Shown in pieces: positions 54,401-63,140 of a stretch of DNA of 64,000 nt. Position numbers and translations under genes: made by a program. The stretch is taken from the NCBI GenBank assembly GCA_965197675.1, contig OZ240221.1, positions 1,302,001-1,366,000 on the forward strand, written 5' to 3'. The notes beneath the pieces are model-generated. The model ran no database searches and was not told the DNA's origin. It worked only from the letters and a program-made list of their open reading frames with translations. This DNA is from G965197675 sp965197675 (GTDB lineage Bacteria > Chloroflexota > Dehalococcoidia > Plut-88900). Positions within the stretch are counted from its first letter, which is position 1. Every line of letters starts with the position of its first letter.

Positions 54401-55746
54401 TCTCGAGGCAACTCTCGGTAGGGATACGCCAGACGGAACAGGTCTAAGAGATCATCCTCACCCCAGTCCTCGTTGGCGCAGGCGGCGACAATCTGCTGTG
54501 CCAGGATGTCCAGTGGCCAGGATGGGATGGACAATGTGTCCAGGTTGCGACGTCGCACCGCTCTCGACAAGGCAGCACACTCCAATAGCTCATCTCTAGT
54601 CAGTGGAAATAGGCGTCCTTTTGGAGTCTTACCTAGCGAGTGGCCTGATCTTCCTACCCTCTGCAGCAGCAAGCCTATTGAGCGAGGCGATCCTATCTGA
54701 CAAACCAGGTCCACCACACCAACGTCTATTCCCAGCTCCAGCGATGCAGTGGCTACACAGGCCTTGATCTCACCCGATTTGAGTTTCTGCTCCGCCTGAT
54801 GACGTGTCTGCCTGGAGAGACTTCCATGGTGGGCGGCCACCACCTCTTCCCCCAGACGCTCCGAGAGTTGATGAGAAACCCTTTCCACCAGCCTACGAGT
54901 ATTCACGAAGACCAGAGTAGTGCGATGTTCCTTCACCAGCTCAGCTATCCTATCCAGGGTCTCGGCCCAAAGGCCGTGGGTAGCTATGGGGCCGACCTCT
55001 CCTGGTGGAATCTCTATGTCCAGGTCTATGTCTCTAGCGTGACCCGTATCCACTATGAGACAGTCTGGGTTGCCATCTTCGTCGATATTGTTTGTGCCTA
55101 CTAAGAAACGGGCAACCTCCTCTATGGGCCTTTGTGTGGCCGATAGTCCAATTCTGGTTACAGGTCCCTCTGCTAGAGCACACAATCGCTCTACCGATAG
55201 ACTCAGGTGAGAGCCCCGCTTGTCATCAGCGATGACGTGAATCTCATCCATGATCAGAGTCCTGACCCCGCGTAGTCCTCGTCTGCCGCTTTCTGACGTG
55301 AGCAATATGAAGAGGGACTCGGGAGTGGTAATGAGTATGTGGGGCGGTCGTTTGGCCATCGCCGCTCTCTGAGATGCCGTGGTGTCGCCGGTACGCACCG
55401 CTACCCGAATCTCCGGCAGCGAAACGCCATCCTCCTTGGCAAAGGAGACAATCTCCGCCAGAGGTTCAGCCAAGTTCTTCTCGATGTCGTTGGACAGGGC
55501 CTTCAGAGGCGAAACGTAGACGATATGAGTGGCGTCGGAAAGCCCGTTATCAATACCCTCCTGGATAAGGTCATCGATACACTTCAGAAACGCGGCCAGA
55601 GTCTTTCCAGATCCAGTAGGAGCCGAGATGAGGGTATGGTTTCTCTGAGCAATTGAAGGCCAACCCTGAGCCTGGGCATCGGTAGGTGTTCCGAATCGCT
55701 TCTTGAACCAAGCTCGTACTACAGGATGGGAGAGGGAAAGTGACAT
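51442..55746 (-). CDS. lhr: Lhr-type superfamily 2 DNA helicase
   Basis: A 1434-residue helicase. The Walker A motif SAPTGSGKT is at 41-49, DEIH at 167-170, SATQRPIEEV near 203 and motif VI QRVGRSGH near 365. A winged-helix domain and the long C-terminal Lhr extension follow, giving the full bacterial Lhr length of about 1400-1500 residues. Lhr is a 3'-5' translocating helicase linked to DNA repair and RNA:DNA unwinding. It stands alone; the nucleoside hydrolase gene lies upstream on the same strand by 136 bases. Confidence 0.93.
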   Translation of the reverse strand: MSLSLSHPVVRAWFKKRFGTPTDAQAQGWPSIAQRNHTLISAPTGSGKTLAAFLKCIDDLIQEGIDNGLSDATHIVYVSPLKALSNDIEKNLAEPLAEIVSFAKEDGVSLPEIRVAVRTGDTTASQRAAMAKRPPHILITTPESLFILLTSESGRRGLRGVRTLIMDEIHVIADDKRGSHLSLSVERLCALAEGPVTRIGLSATQRPIEEVARFLVGTNNIDEDGNPDCLIVDTGHARDIDLDIEIPPGEVGPIATHGLWAETLDRIAELVKEHRTTLVFVNTRRLVERVSHQLSERLGEEVVAAHHGSLSRQTRHQAEQKLKSGEIKACVATASLELGIDVGVVDLVCQIGSPRSIGLLLQRVGRSGHSLGKTPKGRLFPLTRDELLECAALSRAVRRRNLDTLSIPSWPLDILAQQIVAACANEDWGEDDLLDLFRLAYPYRELPREKYDQVIEVLSRGVAPREGRRAAYLHRDGVNKVLRGRKGARLAALTSGGAIPHTADYNVVADPEGTFVGTVNEDFAIESLAGDVFLLGNIPWRIRRVESGRVRVEDAQGAAPSIPFWLGEAPGRTRELSEEVSQLRNDLDNRLDTPEEAKDWLVQETGISRAGAEQVVDYLIEGKRILGGVPTSNKIIAERFFDESGGTQVIIHSPLGSRINRAWGLALRKQICRSFNFELQASATDDGLNFSLGPNLSFPLADVFRLLSPRNIERVLTQASLQAPFFQTRWRWNATRALAILRHTSGRKIPPPLQRMRADDLLAAVFPAQAQCQDNMRAGDIEPPDHPLVFETMRDCLTEAMDLDGLKDVLQNIELGEIETYARDTTQPSVFCHQTLNAMPYAFLDDAPLEERRSRAVTLRRALPEDSRDLGALDQESIEIAAKDAWPRIRNLEELHDALLTLGMMPLSDLDDKETEASEGEMKTWFEELVDQGRASLLSLPNGFQAWAATESASVVLSAFPGAKLEPQPPKHFLREGCLTWEDAIAELVRGRVECSGPFSTAELAQDLGLPRSDTEMALARLENEGLVLRGYFRTGLDTEEFCNRRILARIHRATISQLRKEIEPVPAATFIRFLFRWQHAEPGFRLNDEGGLLEIVEQLQGFEAAAGAWEPEILSSRMESYTSAFLDSLSFGGEVVWGRMARRKPSTDARVSKASLSRNGPITLVLREDLDWILDELPRETDSLSGLAKDVLKVLSCSGASFLPDIVKHSRRLPSEVENALWQLVAAGRATADGFVHLRRMTSGIPTAIRRSSRLRWRARQRRPTTRWSLLEVNEVPEDAKERRAFQLLKRYGLVFPELLAREAMAPPWRDLLQIYRRAEARGEIRGGRFVNGFVGEQFALSEAVDVLRSVRKSEKTGDVLPVSACDPLNLAGILTPGPRVAAVLGNVTMFRDGVPVASVEGGRLLERGSLDDEIQRTVRLQARSVPALKRAV

Positions 55747-55882
55747 GTAGCAAGATTAACACAGTATGCGGCGATTCATAACTCCCCAGACCAGAAGATA
55801 TCTACGGGGCGAAGAAGACCAGAAGCTGGAAGATGTGCCGCTTCTTAGGGATCTGCCAGCTCTAAGTGAGTCCATCTGGGAT

Positions 55883-56836
55883 CTATCCTGCTTCCACACG
55901 GTTGAGAAACATCTCGAGGAAGCTTTTTGCTCTCACTGACGTCGCCACCCGGCAATTGGCCTCCTCGCCAGGACTCCTATAAGGAATGGTCATTCCCCTG
56001 GTTAGTCCTTCCTTGGTCTCCACGTATATTTGCCTCTGTTGGGTTGTCACCATGGACGGGTCAATGGCTACCCCTACGGCCAAGGGGTCATGAAGGTAGG
56101 CCCCATCCATAGCGCTCTCTTTCATATTTGAGTCCATGTACTTCTGAGCGCAGTCGAAGACAAACCTGGAAACTTGATTGACGGAGCCTGCCAGCCTCCG
56201 ACGCGCCACCTCTCGCAAAAGGGGCACCTGATGAGTCACGTCCAGCGGCACCAAGGTCACCGGCACCGAGAATCCTAGGGCAACTTCCAAAGCATCGGGA
56301 TCGACGTAAACATTGAACTCCGCGACGCATAGAGGATTGACGTTACCTTGCTCCTCAACAGCACCCCCCATAACTATGATCTCCTTACCCTGGGCCATTG
56401 CGGCAGGATCGACCTGTATTGCTTTTGCTACGTTGGTCAGCGGGCCGGTGGCAACGATAGTTACTTCTCCAGGTTTGGAAGCAACCATCTCTGGCAGAAG
56501 CTCTACGGCAGACTTTGACGAGATTAGCTCGCAATCCAGAGGTGGATAGTAATCATCTCCCAGATCACCCAGGCCATCGTCCCCGTGAACACTCTCGGCA
56601 GAATAGGGGTCCTCGATTAATGGTCTTTCCTCTCCTCTAGCCACTGCAGGCCGCTCTCCATCTCCCAGCAGCGTCAGCACTCTAAGCACGTTCTTGGTAC
56701 ACAGGTCTACGTGCACGTTTCCGCTAACCGTAGTTATGGCTACCACTTCCAGCTCTGGAGAACGCATAGCCAATATAATGGCCAGGGCATCGTCCACCCC
56801 GGCGTCCACGTCTAGAATCACCTTTTTCCTGGTCAT
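55883..56836 (-). CDS. Inosine/uridine-preferring nucleoside hydrolase
   Basis: A 317-residue nucleoside hydrolase. The calcium-binding motif reads DVDAGVDDALAI at residues 9-20 (usual form DTDPGIDDALAI), with AITTVSGNVHVD, IIVMGGAVEEQGNVNP and the leaving-group His region AYLHDPLAVG. It cleaves nucleosides to ribose and free base. Divergently adjacent (62 bases) is a ribokinase, which would phosphorylate the released ribose, so both genes likely serve nucleoside salvage. The shared intergenic region may hold a common regulator site. Confidence 0.92.
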   Translation of the reverse strand: MTRKKVILDVDAGVDDALAIILAMRSPELEVVAITTVSGNVHVDLCTKNVLRVLTLLGDGERPAVARGEERPLIEDPYSAESVHGDDGLGDLGDDYYPPLDCELISSKSAVELLPEMVASKPGEVTIVATGPLTNVAKAIQVDPAAMAQGKEIIVMGGAVEEQGNVNPLCVAEFNVYVDPDALEVALGFSVPVTLVPLDVTHQVPLLREVARRRLAGSVNQVSRFVFDCAQKYMDSNMKESAMDGAYLHDPLAVGVAIDPSMVTTQQRQIYVETKEGLTRGMTIPYRSPGEEANCRVATSVRAKSFLEMFLNRVEAG

Positions 56837-56898
56837 GCTCTATCTTCACACCCCTGCAGGTTTATACTCAGTGGCAGCTGTAAGGAGACTGACACCTC

Positions 56899-57828
56899 AT
56901 GAAGCCTATTGTCGTCGCGGGAAGCATAAACATGGACCTGATACTCCGCTTAGAATCCATGCCAGCGCACGGCGAGACCGTGGTAGCAAAGGATATACAA
57001 TACATCCCAGGTGGTAAAGGTTCCAACCAGGCCATAGCCGCCAGTCGTTTGAGCAACGGCCCTGTGGCACTCATCGGGAAATTGGGCCAGGACGCTTTCG
57101 GAGACCAGCTGTTCGGATTCCTCTCTATCGAGAATCTGATATTGGATGGCGTGACCAGATGCTCCTCTCCTTCGGGAACTGCCATAGTAACTATCGATGC
57201 CTCGACTGAGAATGCCATCATGGTAGCACCCGGAGCTAACTTTGAGCTATCCACCTCGGACATTGACCACATGCAAGACTCCATTGCAGGGGCTGCTGTT
57301 GCCATCACTCAATTGGAAATCCCCCTTCCCGTAGCAGAGCGCTTCTTCAACATCGCTAAACGACATGAATTAATCACTATACTAAATGCGGCCCCCGCCA
57401 GAAATCTCTCTTCCTCTTTCCTATCCAAGGCTGATTACTTGGTGGTAAATGAGACGGAGCTTGCCTTCCTCGCAGGCAAGCGACAAGTCTCTGGGGGCAC
57501 GAGCGAGGTAATAGAAGCAGCTCGCCAAGTACAGGCACAAGGGCATCCTAATGTAGTCGTAACGTTAGGCGCTAACGGCTCGATCACATTGTCAGCTACC
57601 GATACTATAGTTATCGAGGGTTTGAAAGTAGATGCTGTAGACCCGACGGGGGCTGGCGATTGCTTCGTGGGCGCTCTTGCCGCTCAGCTAGCTAAAGGAG
57701 TGGATTTACGACAGTCCTTAGACTACGCTAATCGAGCCTCTGCTCTGACGGTTCAGCACCTGGGTGCTAGCTCATCCATCCCCTACAAGTCTCAGCTTGA
57801 AGCCATCGAAGGGTGCCCTTATAATTGA
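56899..57828 (+). CDS. rbsK: Ribokinase (PfkB family)
   Basis: A 309-residue PfkB-family sugar kinase. The N-terminal signature GGKGSNQAIAASRL is at 38-51 and the C-terminal DPTGAGDCFVGALAA, with the catalytic Asp in GAGD, is near 250-264. Both ribokinase signatures are complete. It would make ribose 5-phosphate from ribose freed by the divergent nucleoside hydrolase. Ribokinase rather than another PfkB kinase is supported by GSNQA and by the neighbour. Confidence 0.9.
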   Translation: MKPIVVAGSINMDLILRLESMPAHGETVVAKDIQYIPGGKGSNQAIAASRLSNGPVALIGKLGQDAFGDQLFGFLSIENLILDGVTRCSSPSGTAIVTIDASTENAIMVAPGANFELSTSDIDHMQDSIAGAAVAITQLEIPLPVAERFFNIAKRHELITILNAAPARNLSSSFLSKADYLVVNETELAFLAGKRQVSGGTSEVIEAARQVQAQGHPNVVVTLGANGSITLSATDTIVIEGLKVDAVDPTGAGDCFVGALAAQLAKGVDLRQSLDYANRASALTVQHLGASSSIPYKSQLEAIEGCPYN

Positions 57829-57891
57829 CCTGTGTTTGAATCCCTTTTAGCTTAGTATCCGAGCTACATGACTATCTAGGAGGAGCCGCAC

Positions 57892-59046
57892 ATGGAGGTA
57901 CAAACCTATAAAGTTGACGTGACCCAGGATGTCCTGGATGACCTGAAGAGACGCCTGGAACGCACTCGCTGGCCCGACGAGATTACCAACTCTGGCTGGG
58001 ACTACGGCTCGAACCTGGCCTACGTCAAGGAGCTGTGTGAGTATTGGAGCACCAGGTTCGACTGGCGGGCCCAGGAGCGAGCTATCAATTCCTACTCCCA
58101 CTTCCGCACCAATGTCGATGGTTTGAACATCCATTTCATCCACGAACGAGGCAAAGGCCCCAACCCCATGCCTCTAATAGTAAGCCACGGATGGCCAGGT
58201 TCCTTCATCGAGATGATGAAGATCATACCTCTACTGACCGACCCTGCCAGCCATGGAGGCGACCCCGCCGACTCATTCGATGTCGTGGTTCCCTCTCTAC
58301 CCGGCTACGGTTTTTCCGATAGGCCCAGCAAACGGGGCATGGGCACCTCTGCCATGGCCGACCTCTGGGCCAAGCTGATGACCAAGAACCTGGCCTATCC
58401 CAGCTTCGGCGCTCAAGGAGGCGACTGGGGAACGTCTATCTCGGCACGACTGGGTTTTAATCATCCAGACGTGGTAAAGGGTATTCATATCACCTCCCTG
58501 TACATAGGTTCTCCCTACCTGGGGCCGGGGTCCAAGGAACTCTCTGCCGCTGAAGAACAGTACGTAGAGGAGGTCAAGGCCTGGGAGCAAGCCGAGGCGG
58601 GCTATTCTCACATCCAAGAGACTAAGCCTCAGACTCTCTCCTACGGCCTGAACGACTCGCCGGTTGGCCTCGCTGCCTGGATCGTGGAGAAGTGGCGCTC
58701 TTGGACCGACTGCAACGGCGATATCGAAAGCGTCTACACCAAGGACGAGATTCTCACCAATATCACCATCTACTGGGTGACTCAGAGCGTCGGATCTTCC
58801 ACCCGCATCTATTACGAAGAGAGAGAGGGCGCCTGGCAGTTCAAGCAGGGAGAGCGGATAGAGGTTCCCTGTGGCATCGCCGTGTTCCCCAAGGAGTTGG
58901 ATCATCCAGTGAAGGATTTGGCCGACAGAATGATGAATGTAAAGCACTGGACTGAGATGCCCCAAGGCGGTCATTTCGCAGCCATGGAAGAGCCCGCTCT
59001 TCTGGTCGAGGACATCCGGGATTTCTTCCGCCCCTTGCGAGGATAG
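57892..59046 (+). CDS. Epoxide hydrolase (EHN-domain alpha/beta hydrolase), copy 1
   Basis: A 384-residue protein. Residues 1-90 form the epoxide-hydrolase N-terminal lid (LERTRWPDEITNSGWDYGS). The alpha/beta hydrolase core shows the oxyanion motif HGWPGSF (99-105), nucleophile Asp178 in GGDWGTS and catalytic His361 in GGHFAAMEEP. All triad positions expected for microsomal-type epoxide hydrolases are present. It opens the epoxide ring to a diol; the natural substrate is unknown. A ribosome binding site AGGAG precedes ATG 57892. It is followed 13 bases later by a paralogue. Confidence 0.9.
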   Translation: MEVQTYKVDVTQDVLDDLKRRLERTRWPDEITNSGWDYGSNLAYVKELCEYWSTRFDWRAQERAINSYSHFRTNVDGLNIHFIHERGKGPNPMPLIVSHGWPGSFIEMMKIIPLLTDPASHGGDPADSFDVVVPSLPGYGFSDRPSKRGMGTSAMADLWAKLMTKNLAYPSFGAQGGDWGTSISARLGFNHPDVVKGIHITSLYIGSPYLGPGSKELSAAEEQYVEEVKAWEQAEAGYSHIQETKPQTLSYGLNDSPVGLAAWIVEKWRSWTDCNGDIESVYTKDEILTNITIYWVTQSVGSSTRIYYEEREGAWQFKQGERIEVPCGIAVFPKELDHPVKDLADRMMNVKHWTEMPQGGHFAAMEEPALLVEDIRDFFRPLRG

Positions 59047-59059
59047 ACAAGGGTCTCGC

Positions 59060-60217
59060 GTGAACATGGAGCCATTCCAGGTACATGTACCCGACGAGGT
59101 CCTCGAAGACCTAAAGCAGCGCCTGGCTGAAACACGCTGGCCCGACGAGATCACCGACTCGGGCTGGGACTACGGCTCGAATCTGGACTACGTCAAGGAG
59201 TTGTGTGAGTATTGGAGCACCCGGTTCGACTGGCGGGCCCAGGAGCGGGCTATCAACTCCTTCTCTCACTTCCGCGCCAATGTCGATGGTTTGAACATCC
59301 ACTTCATCCATGAAAGGGGCAAAGGCCCCAATCCCATCCCCCTAATTCTCACTCATGGGTGGCCCAGCACCTTTTTTGAAATGCTAAAGATCATACCCAT
59401 GCTTACTGACCCTGCCAACCACGGAGACGACCCCGCCGACTCATTCGACGTTGTGGCTCCCTCGTTGCCTGGCTACGGCTTCTCCGACGTACCAACGCAG
59501 GCAGGGCTGAATATGGCATCTATAGCTAGGCTCTGGAACACTCTCATGGTGGACGGCCTAGGATACATATCCTACGGCGCCCAGGGAGGAGACTGGGGTG
59601 CCTGTGTATCAGCCAGGACGGGCTTCGATTATCCTGGTAATGTCAAAGGCGTGCACGTGAGCACCATGGTTCTGGCCACACTTTACATGGGCCCAGGCTC
59701 TCGAGAGATGTCCGATAGAGAAAAAGAATATCGTGAAGAGGTACAAATCTGGAACAAGAATGAGCGAGGATACGCCCACGTCCAGGCAACTAAGCCGCAG
59801 ACAGTTGCTTACGGCCTGAACGATTCGCCGGCAGGTCTGGCTGCTTGGATAGTCGAGAAGTTCCGAAGGTGGAGCGACTGCGATGGCGACGTGGAGAAGG
59901 TCTACACCAAGGATGAGTTGCTTACCAACATCACCATCTATTGGGCTACTCAGACCATCAGCTCCTCAGTACGCATCTACTATGAAGCCTTCCACAACAA
60001 TCCTTGGGCGCTCGAACAGGGTCAGCGGGTAGAGGTTCCTTGTGCTATCGCCCTCTTCCCCAAAGATCAGGACCAGGTAGTCAGGGAGTGGGCCGAACGA
60101 TCCTTGAATGTTCGGAGGTGGACGGAAATGCCAGCTGGGGGCCACTTCCCGGCTATGGAGCAGCCCCAGCTTCTAGTAAACGACGTCAGGGACTTCTTCC
60201 GCTCCCTGCGAGGATAG
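59060..60217 (+). CDS. Epoxide hydrolase (EHN-domain alpha/beta hydrolase), copy 2
   Basis: A 385-residue paralogue of the preceding gene, nearly identical in residues 25-60 and about equally long. It retains HGWPSTF (99-105), nucleophile Asp178 in GGDWGAC and His362 in GGHFPAMEQP. The region between 145 and 215, which forms the cap entrance, differs more (TQAGLNMASIARLWN against SKRGMGTSAMADLWA), so the pair may accept different substrates. The two are 13 bases apart and probably co-transcribed. Confidence 0.9.
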   Translation: MNMEPFQVHVPDEVLEDLKQRLAETRWPDEITDSGWDYGSNLDYVKELCEYWSTRFDWRAQERAINSFSHFRANVDGLNIHFIHERGKGPNPIPLILTHGWPSTFFEMLKIIPMLTDPANHGDDPADSFDVVAPSLPGYGFSDVPTQAGLNMASIARLWNTLMVDGLGYISYGAQGGDWGACVSARTGFDYPGNVKGVHVSTMVLATLYMGPGSREMSDREKEYREEVQIWNKNERGYAHVQATKPQTVAYGLNDSPAGLAAWIVEKFRRWSDCDGDVEKVYTKDELLTNITIYWATQTISSSVRIYYEAFHNNPWALEQGQRVEVPCAIALFPKDQDQVVREWAERSLNVRRWTEMPAGGHFPAMEQPQLLVNDVRDFFRSLRG

Positions 60218-60248
60218 CTGCAAGGCTATTTGAAATTTCCCTGGAAAA

Positions 60249-60254
60249 TATAAT
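60249..60254 (+). promoter_or_regulatory. Candidate -10 element for the amidohydrolase gene
   Basis: TATAAT at 60249-60254 lies 43 bases before ATG 60298. The nearest -35-like TTGAAA (60230-60235) is only 13 bases away, so the promoter assignment is weak. A GGAGG ribosome binding site is present before the ATG. Confidence 0.35.
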
Positions 60255-60297
60255 ACACTAAGCCCCTAGCAGCCTTCCAAACCTACGGAGGAAAAAA

Positions 60298-61398
60298 ATG
60301 AGTGACTACAAAGTCGTTTCCTCGGACAGCCATGTTGTGGAGCCACCGGATCTCTGGGTCGATAGAATAGACGCCAAGTATAAGGACCGTGCACCGCGTC
60401 TGGTTGCGGAGGAAGATGGTGATTGGTGGTATATCGATGGTAGGAAGACCGATTCCATCGGGGAAAACGTGCAGGCGGAGCTGAGATTTACCAATCCCGA
60501 AGCCCTGACGACGGTTGACAGGTTCGAAAACGTGCGCCCAGGTGGCTACATCCCTGACGAGTTCGTCAAAGACCTGGACATCGATGGGGTTGCAGGCGCG
60601 GTGGTCTACCCCTCTATTTTTGCCGCCTGGGGAGTGGCGGATTCAACCTTCCTCTCTGCCATCTTCCACACTTACAACGACTGGCTCGCCGAGTTTTGCC
60701 AAAGTCACCCAGATAGGATCAAGGGCATCGCCATGATCAACGTTGATGATATCCAAGAGGGAGTGAAGGAGCTGAAACGAACTCACAAGAACGGTCTGAC
60801 CGGGGCGATGATTACCACCTTTCCCTTGGAAGATAAGCCCTATGACCTCCCAGATTACGAGCCTTTATGGGCCACCGCCGAAGAGATGCAGATACCCCTT
60901 AGTCTGCACCTGAACACCAATCGAGATCTAACTCCCAATGAAGAGATAAAGCAATATGTGTTTACGGTTATGGACTATTGGGTGCGGGTATCCCTGGCCA
61001 ACATCATCTATTCGGGAGTATTCGAACGGCACCCCAATCTGAAAATAGGCGCAGTAGAACACGAGGTGGCTTGGGCGCCCTACTTTATTCAACAGCTAGA
61101 CTTCAACTACTCCCAGAGGCCCCATCGAGAGGGCTATCACAAGCTCAAGGAGGGCGCGATGCCCAGCGACTACTTCCGCCAAAATGTTTTCATCAGCTTC
61201 CAGGAAGATGCCTTGGGGCTTCGAGACAGGAACTTCATCGGCCGCAACGGTCTGATGTGGGGGAACGATTACCCTCACGAGGAGGGTACTTTCCCCAGGT
61301 CCCGGCAGGTCTTGGAAGAGATACTAGCTGGAATTCCCGAGGAAGATCAGCGAAAGATAGCTTGGGAGAACGCAGCTAGGTTGTATCATTTCAACTAG
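60298..61398 (+). CDS. TIM-barrel amidohydrolase (amidohydrolase_2/ACMSD-like)
   Basis: A 366-residue amidohydrolase_2 family member. SSDSHVVEPPDLW at residues 8-20 carries the first metal His, LHLNTN the next, GAVEHEV another and WGNDYPHEE the C-terminal Asp. The family includes aminocarboxymuconate-semialdehyde decarboxylase and many uncharacterised environmental hydrolases or decarboxylases. Its placement after two epoxide hydrolases suggests a role in degrading a cyclic or aromatic compound, which is inference only. It ends in front of a bidirectional terminator. Confidence 0.86.
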   Translation: MSDYKVVSSDSHVVEPPDLWVDRIDAKYKDRAPRLVAEEDGDWWYIDGRKTDSIGENVQAELRFTNPEALTTVDRFENVRPGGYIPDEFVKDLDIDGVAGAVVYPSIFAAWGVADSTFLSAIFHTYNDWLAEFCQSHPDRIKGIAMINVDDIQEGVKELKRTHKNGLTGAMITTFPLEDKPYDLPDYEPLWATAEEMQIPLSLHLNTNRDLTPNEEIKQYVFTVMDYWVRVSLANIIYSGVFERHPNLKIGAVEHEVAWAPYFIQQLDFNYSQRPHREGYHKLKEGAMPSDYFRQNVFISFQEDALGLRDRNFIGRNGLMWGNDYPHEEGTFPRSRQVLEEILAGIPEEDQRKIAWENAARLYHFN

Positions 61399-61428
61399 CT
61401 CAAGCAACTGTACTGCAGTCGTTTAAGG

Positions 61429-61458
61429 AAAAGCCCGCCGCTTGAGCGGCGGGCTTTT
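61429..61458. terminator. Bidirectional rho-independent terminator
   Basis: AAGCCCGCCGC (61431-61441) and GCGGCGGGCTT (61446-61456) form an 11-bp stem with a TTGA loop, flanked by AA on the left and TTT on the right, so U-tracts follow the stem on both strands. It serves the convergent amidohydrolase and alcohol dehydrogenase genes. Confidence 0.92.
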
Positions 61459-61483
61459 TGCGTTCTCGATTCAGAGTTCGTTA

Positions 61484-62572
61484 CTAATACTGAATCACGC
61501 TTCTGGCCACCTCTCCTTTTTCCAAGGCATCAAAAGCCGAGTTTATCTGGTCTAATGGGTACGTCCTGGTCACCAGCTCGTCCAGCTTCAGCTTTCCAGA
61601 CCTGTATAGCTCGATGATGTGAGGCATGTCTATCCGCATCCTGGCAGAGCCGTAGTAACAGCCTATAAGCTGTGCTTCCTCCCAGAGCATTCTGGCGGGG
61701 AAGCTGAGGATGTCTTCGTATGGCGACTGTCCAACTATGACCGCCTTGCCGCCCTTCTTAACCGACCCCAAGACTTGAACCATGACGTCGGTGTCACCAA
61801 TGGCCTCAAAGGCATAATCTACGCCTCGTCCATCAGTCAGCTCTTTGATAGCTCTTATAGGATCATCCTGGGATGCGTTGACAGTGTGAGTCGCCCCCAT
61901 CTTCTTGGCGTACCCCAGCTTGTTATCCTTCACGTCGACGGCTATCAGAGGCTCCGCGCCTGAGATAGCAGCTCCCTGGATCACGTTGAGCCCGACACCC
62001 CCAGTTCCAAAGACGGCAACACTCTCGCCTCCTCCTACCTTGGCGGTGTTGATGGCGGCTCCCACGCCTGTTGTAACGCCACATCCCACCAGCGCCGCCT
62101 TGTCCAGGCCTACGTCGGAGGGTATTGGAATTGCCGCGATTTCGGCAACTACCGAGTGTTCGGCAAATGTGGAGATCCCAGAGTACTGGGTAACACCTTG
62201 TGACCCCTTGTGAAGTCTGGGCTGCTTGGGGACCTGCGTGTTTTCACACAGATTTGGCTTACCCAATATGCAGTAGTAGCATTTTCCACAGTTGGGGTGA
62301 AAGGATAGAACAACGTGATCGCCGGGTTTCACTGACGCTACCCCGGACCCCACCCCTTCAACCACCGCCGCACCTTCATGCCCCAGCACTACCGGCAACG
62401 GAGCCTCGCCCATCCCTACCCATTCGCCTTTTAGCTCCCGATAATCGCTGTGGCACACGCCGCTGGCGCCCATCTTTACCAGCACCTCTCCTGGGCCCGG
62501 ATCACCCAAGTCCAACTCCTCTATGACCAGAGGGGCCTTATATTCATACAGAACGGCAGCTCTCGTTTTCAC
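61484..62572 (-). CDS. Zinc-dependent alcohol dehydrogenase (MDR family)
   Basis: A 362-residue medium-chain dehydrogenase. Catalytic zinc ligands Cys40 (GVCHSD), His65 and Glu66 (LGHEGAAVVEGVG) and the structural zinc cluster CGKCYYCILGKPNLC are all present, with the NAD-binding GTGGVGLNVIQGA in the middle. The layout matches the class III/formaldehyde or Rxyl-type alcohol dehydrogenases. Substrate is unknown. It begins a minus-strand group that converges on the amidohydrolase. Confidence 0.92.
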   Translation of the reverse strand: MKTRAAVLYEYKAPLVIEELDLGDPGPGEVLVKMGASGVCHSDYRELKGEWVGMGEAPLPVVLGHEGAAVVEGVGSGVASVKPGDHVVLSFHPNCGKCYYCILGKPNLCENTQVPKQPRLHKGSQGVTQYSGISTFAEHSVVAEIAAIPIPSDVGLDKAALVGCGVTTGVGAAINTAKVGGGESVAVFGTGGVGLNVIQGAAISGAEPLIAVDVKDNKLGYAKKMGATHTVNASQDDPIRAIKELTDGRGVDYAFEAIGDTDVMVQVLGSVKKGGKAVIVGQSPYEDILSFPARMLWEEAQLIGCYYGSARMRIDMPHIIELYRSGKLKLDELVTRTYPLDQINSAFDALEKGEVARSVIQY

Positions 62573-62663
62573 GTAAACCCTCCTTTTAGCTCACGGGAAT
62601 GAAATGATTAAGCCACTCTTACTCCAGCTTGTCAACCTCGAAGTAGAAAGCATCGAATGCCGG

Positions 62664-63116
62664 CTACCACGGCTTCCCATCGTCAGGTAGAGCTCCGAGC
62701 TGTCTGGCAACGTTCAGAGTATCGTTCCCCAGCCAGATGCGAGCTACCTTGCCTTCCTTGAACTGATAGATGTCGTGGGCGCGCCATCGTACCGGACGAC
62801 CATGTGGCTGACAGTTCGCCCATTCACCAGTGAAGGTACCGTTGAACTCGCCTCTCAGCACCACGGAGTCCTCTCCCATGTATGATTCCTTGATGATGAA
62901 ATCGAGGTCAGGGAAGGATTTCAGTAAGGGATCATAATACTGAGATAGGAGAACCTCCTTTCCCTCCAGAGTCTTCTCCCCCCACCTCCAGTGATTGACA
63001 ACCACGTCATCGGCCAGAAACTCACGCCTATTTGCTCGCTTTCCCCTACCGAAGGTGTCCATGAAGGAAATCATGGCTTCTTTCTCGTTCTCGTCACACA
63101 TGAGCGCCTCCTTCAA
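62664..63116 (-). CDS. SnoaL/NTF2-like protein, copy 1
   Basis: A 150-residue protein with the cone-shaped NTF2/SnoaL-type fold indicated by VVNHWRWGEKTLEGKE, FPDLDFIIKESYMGEDSVVLRGEFNGTFTGEW and GRPVRWRAHDIYQFKEGKVARIWLGND. The family includes polyketide cyclases and ester or epoxide hydrolases, so activity is unknown. The upstream paralogue on the same strand is 24 bases away. Confidence 0.8.
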   Translation of the reverse strand: MKEALMCDENEKEAMISFMDTFGRGKRANRREFLADDVVVNHWRWGEKTLEGKEVLLSQYYDPLLKSFPDLDFIIKESYMGEDSVVLRGEFNGTFTGEWANCQPHGRPVRWRAHDIYQFKEGKVARIWLGNDTLNVARQLGALPDDGKPW

Positions 63117-63140
63117 ACGTCTTCATAACTATCCTCATCC

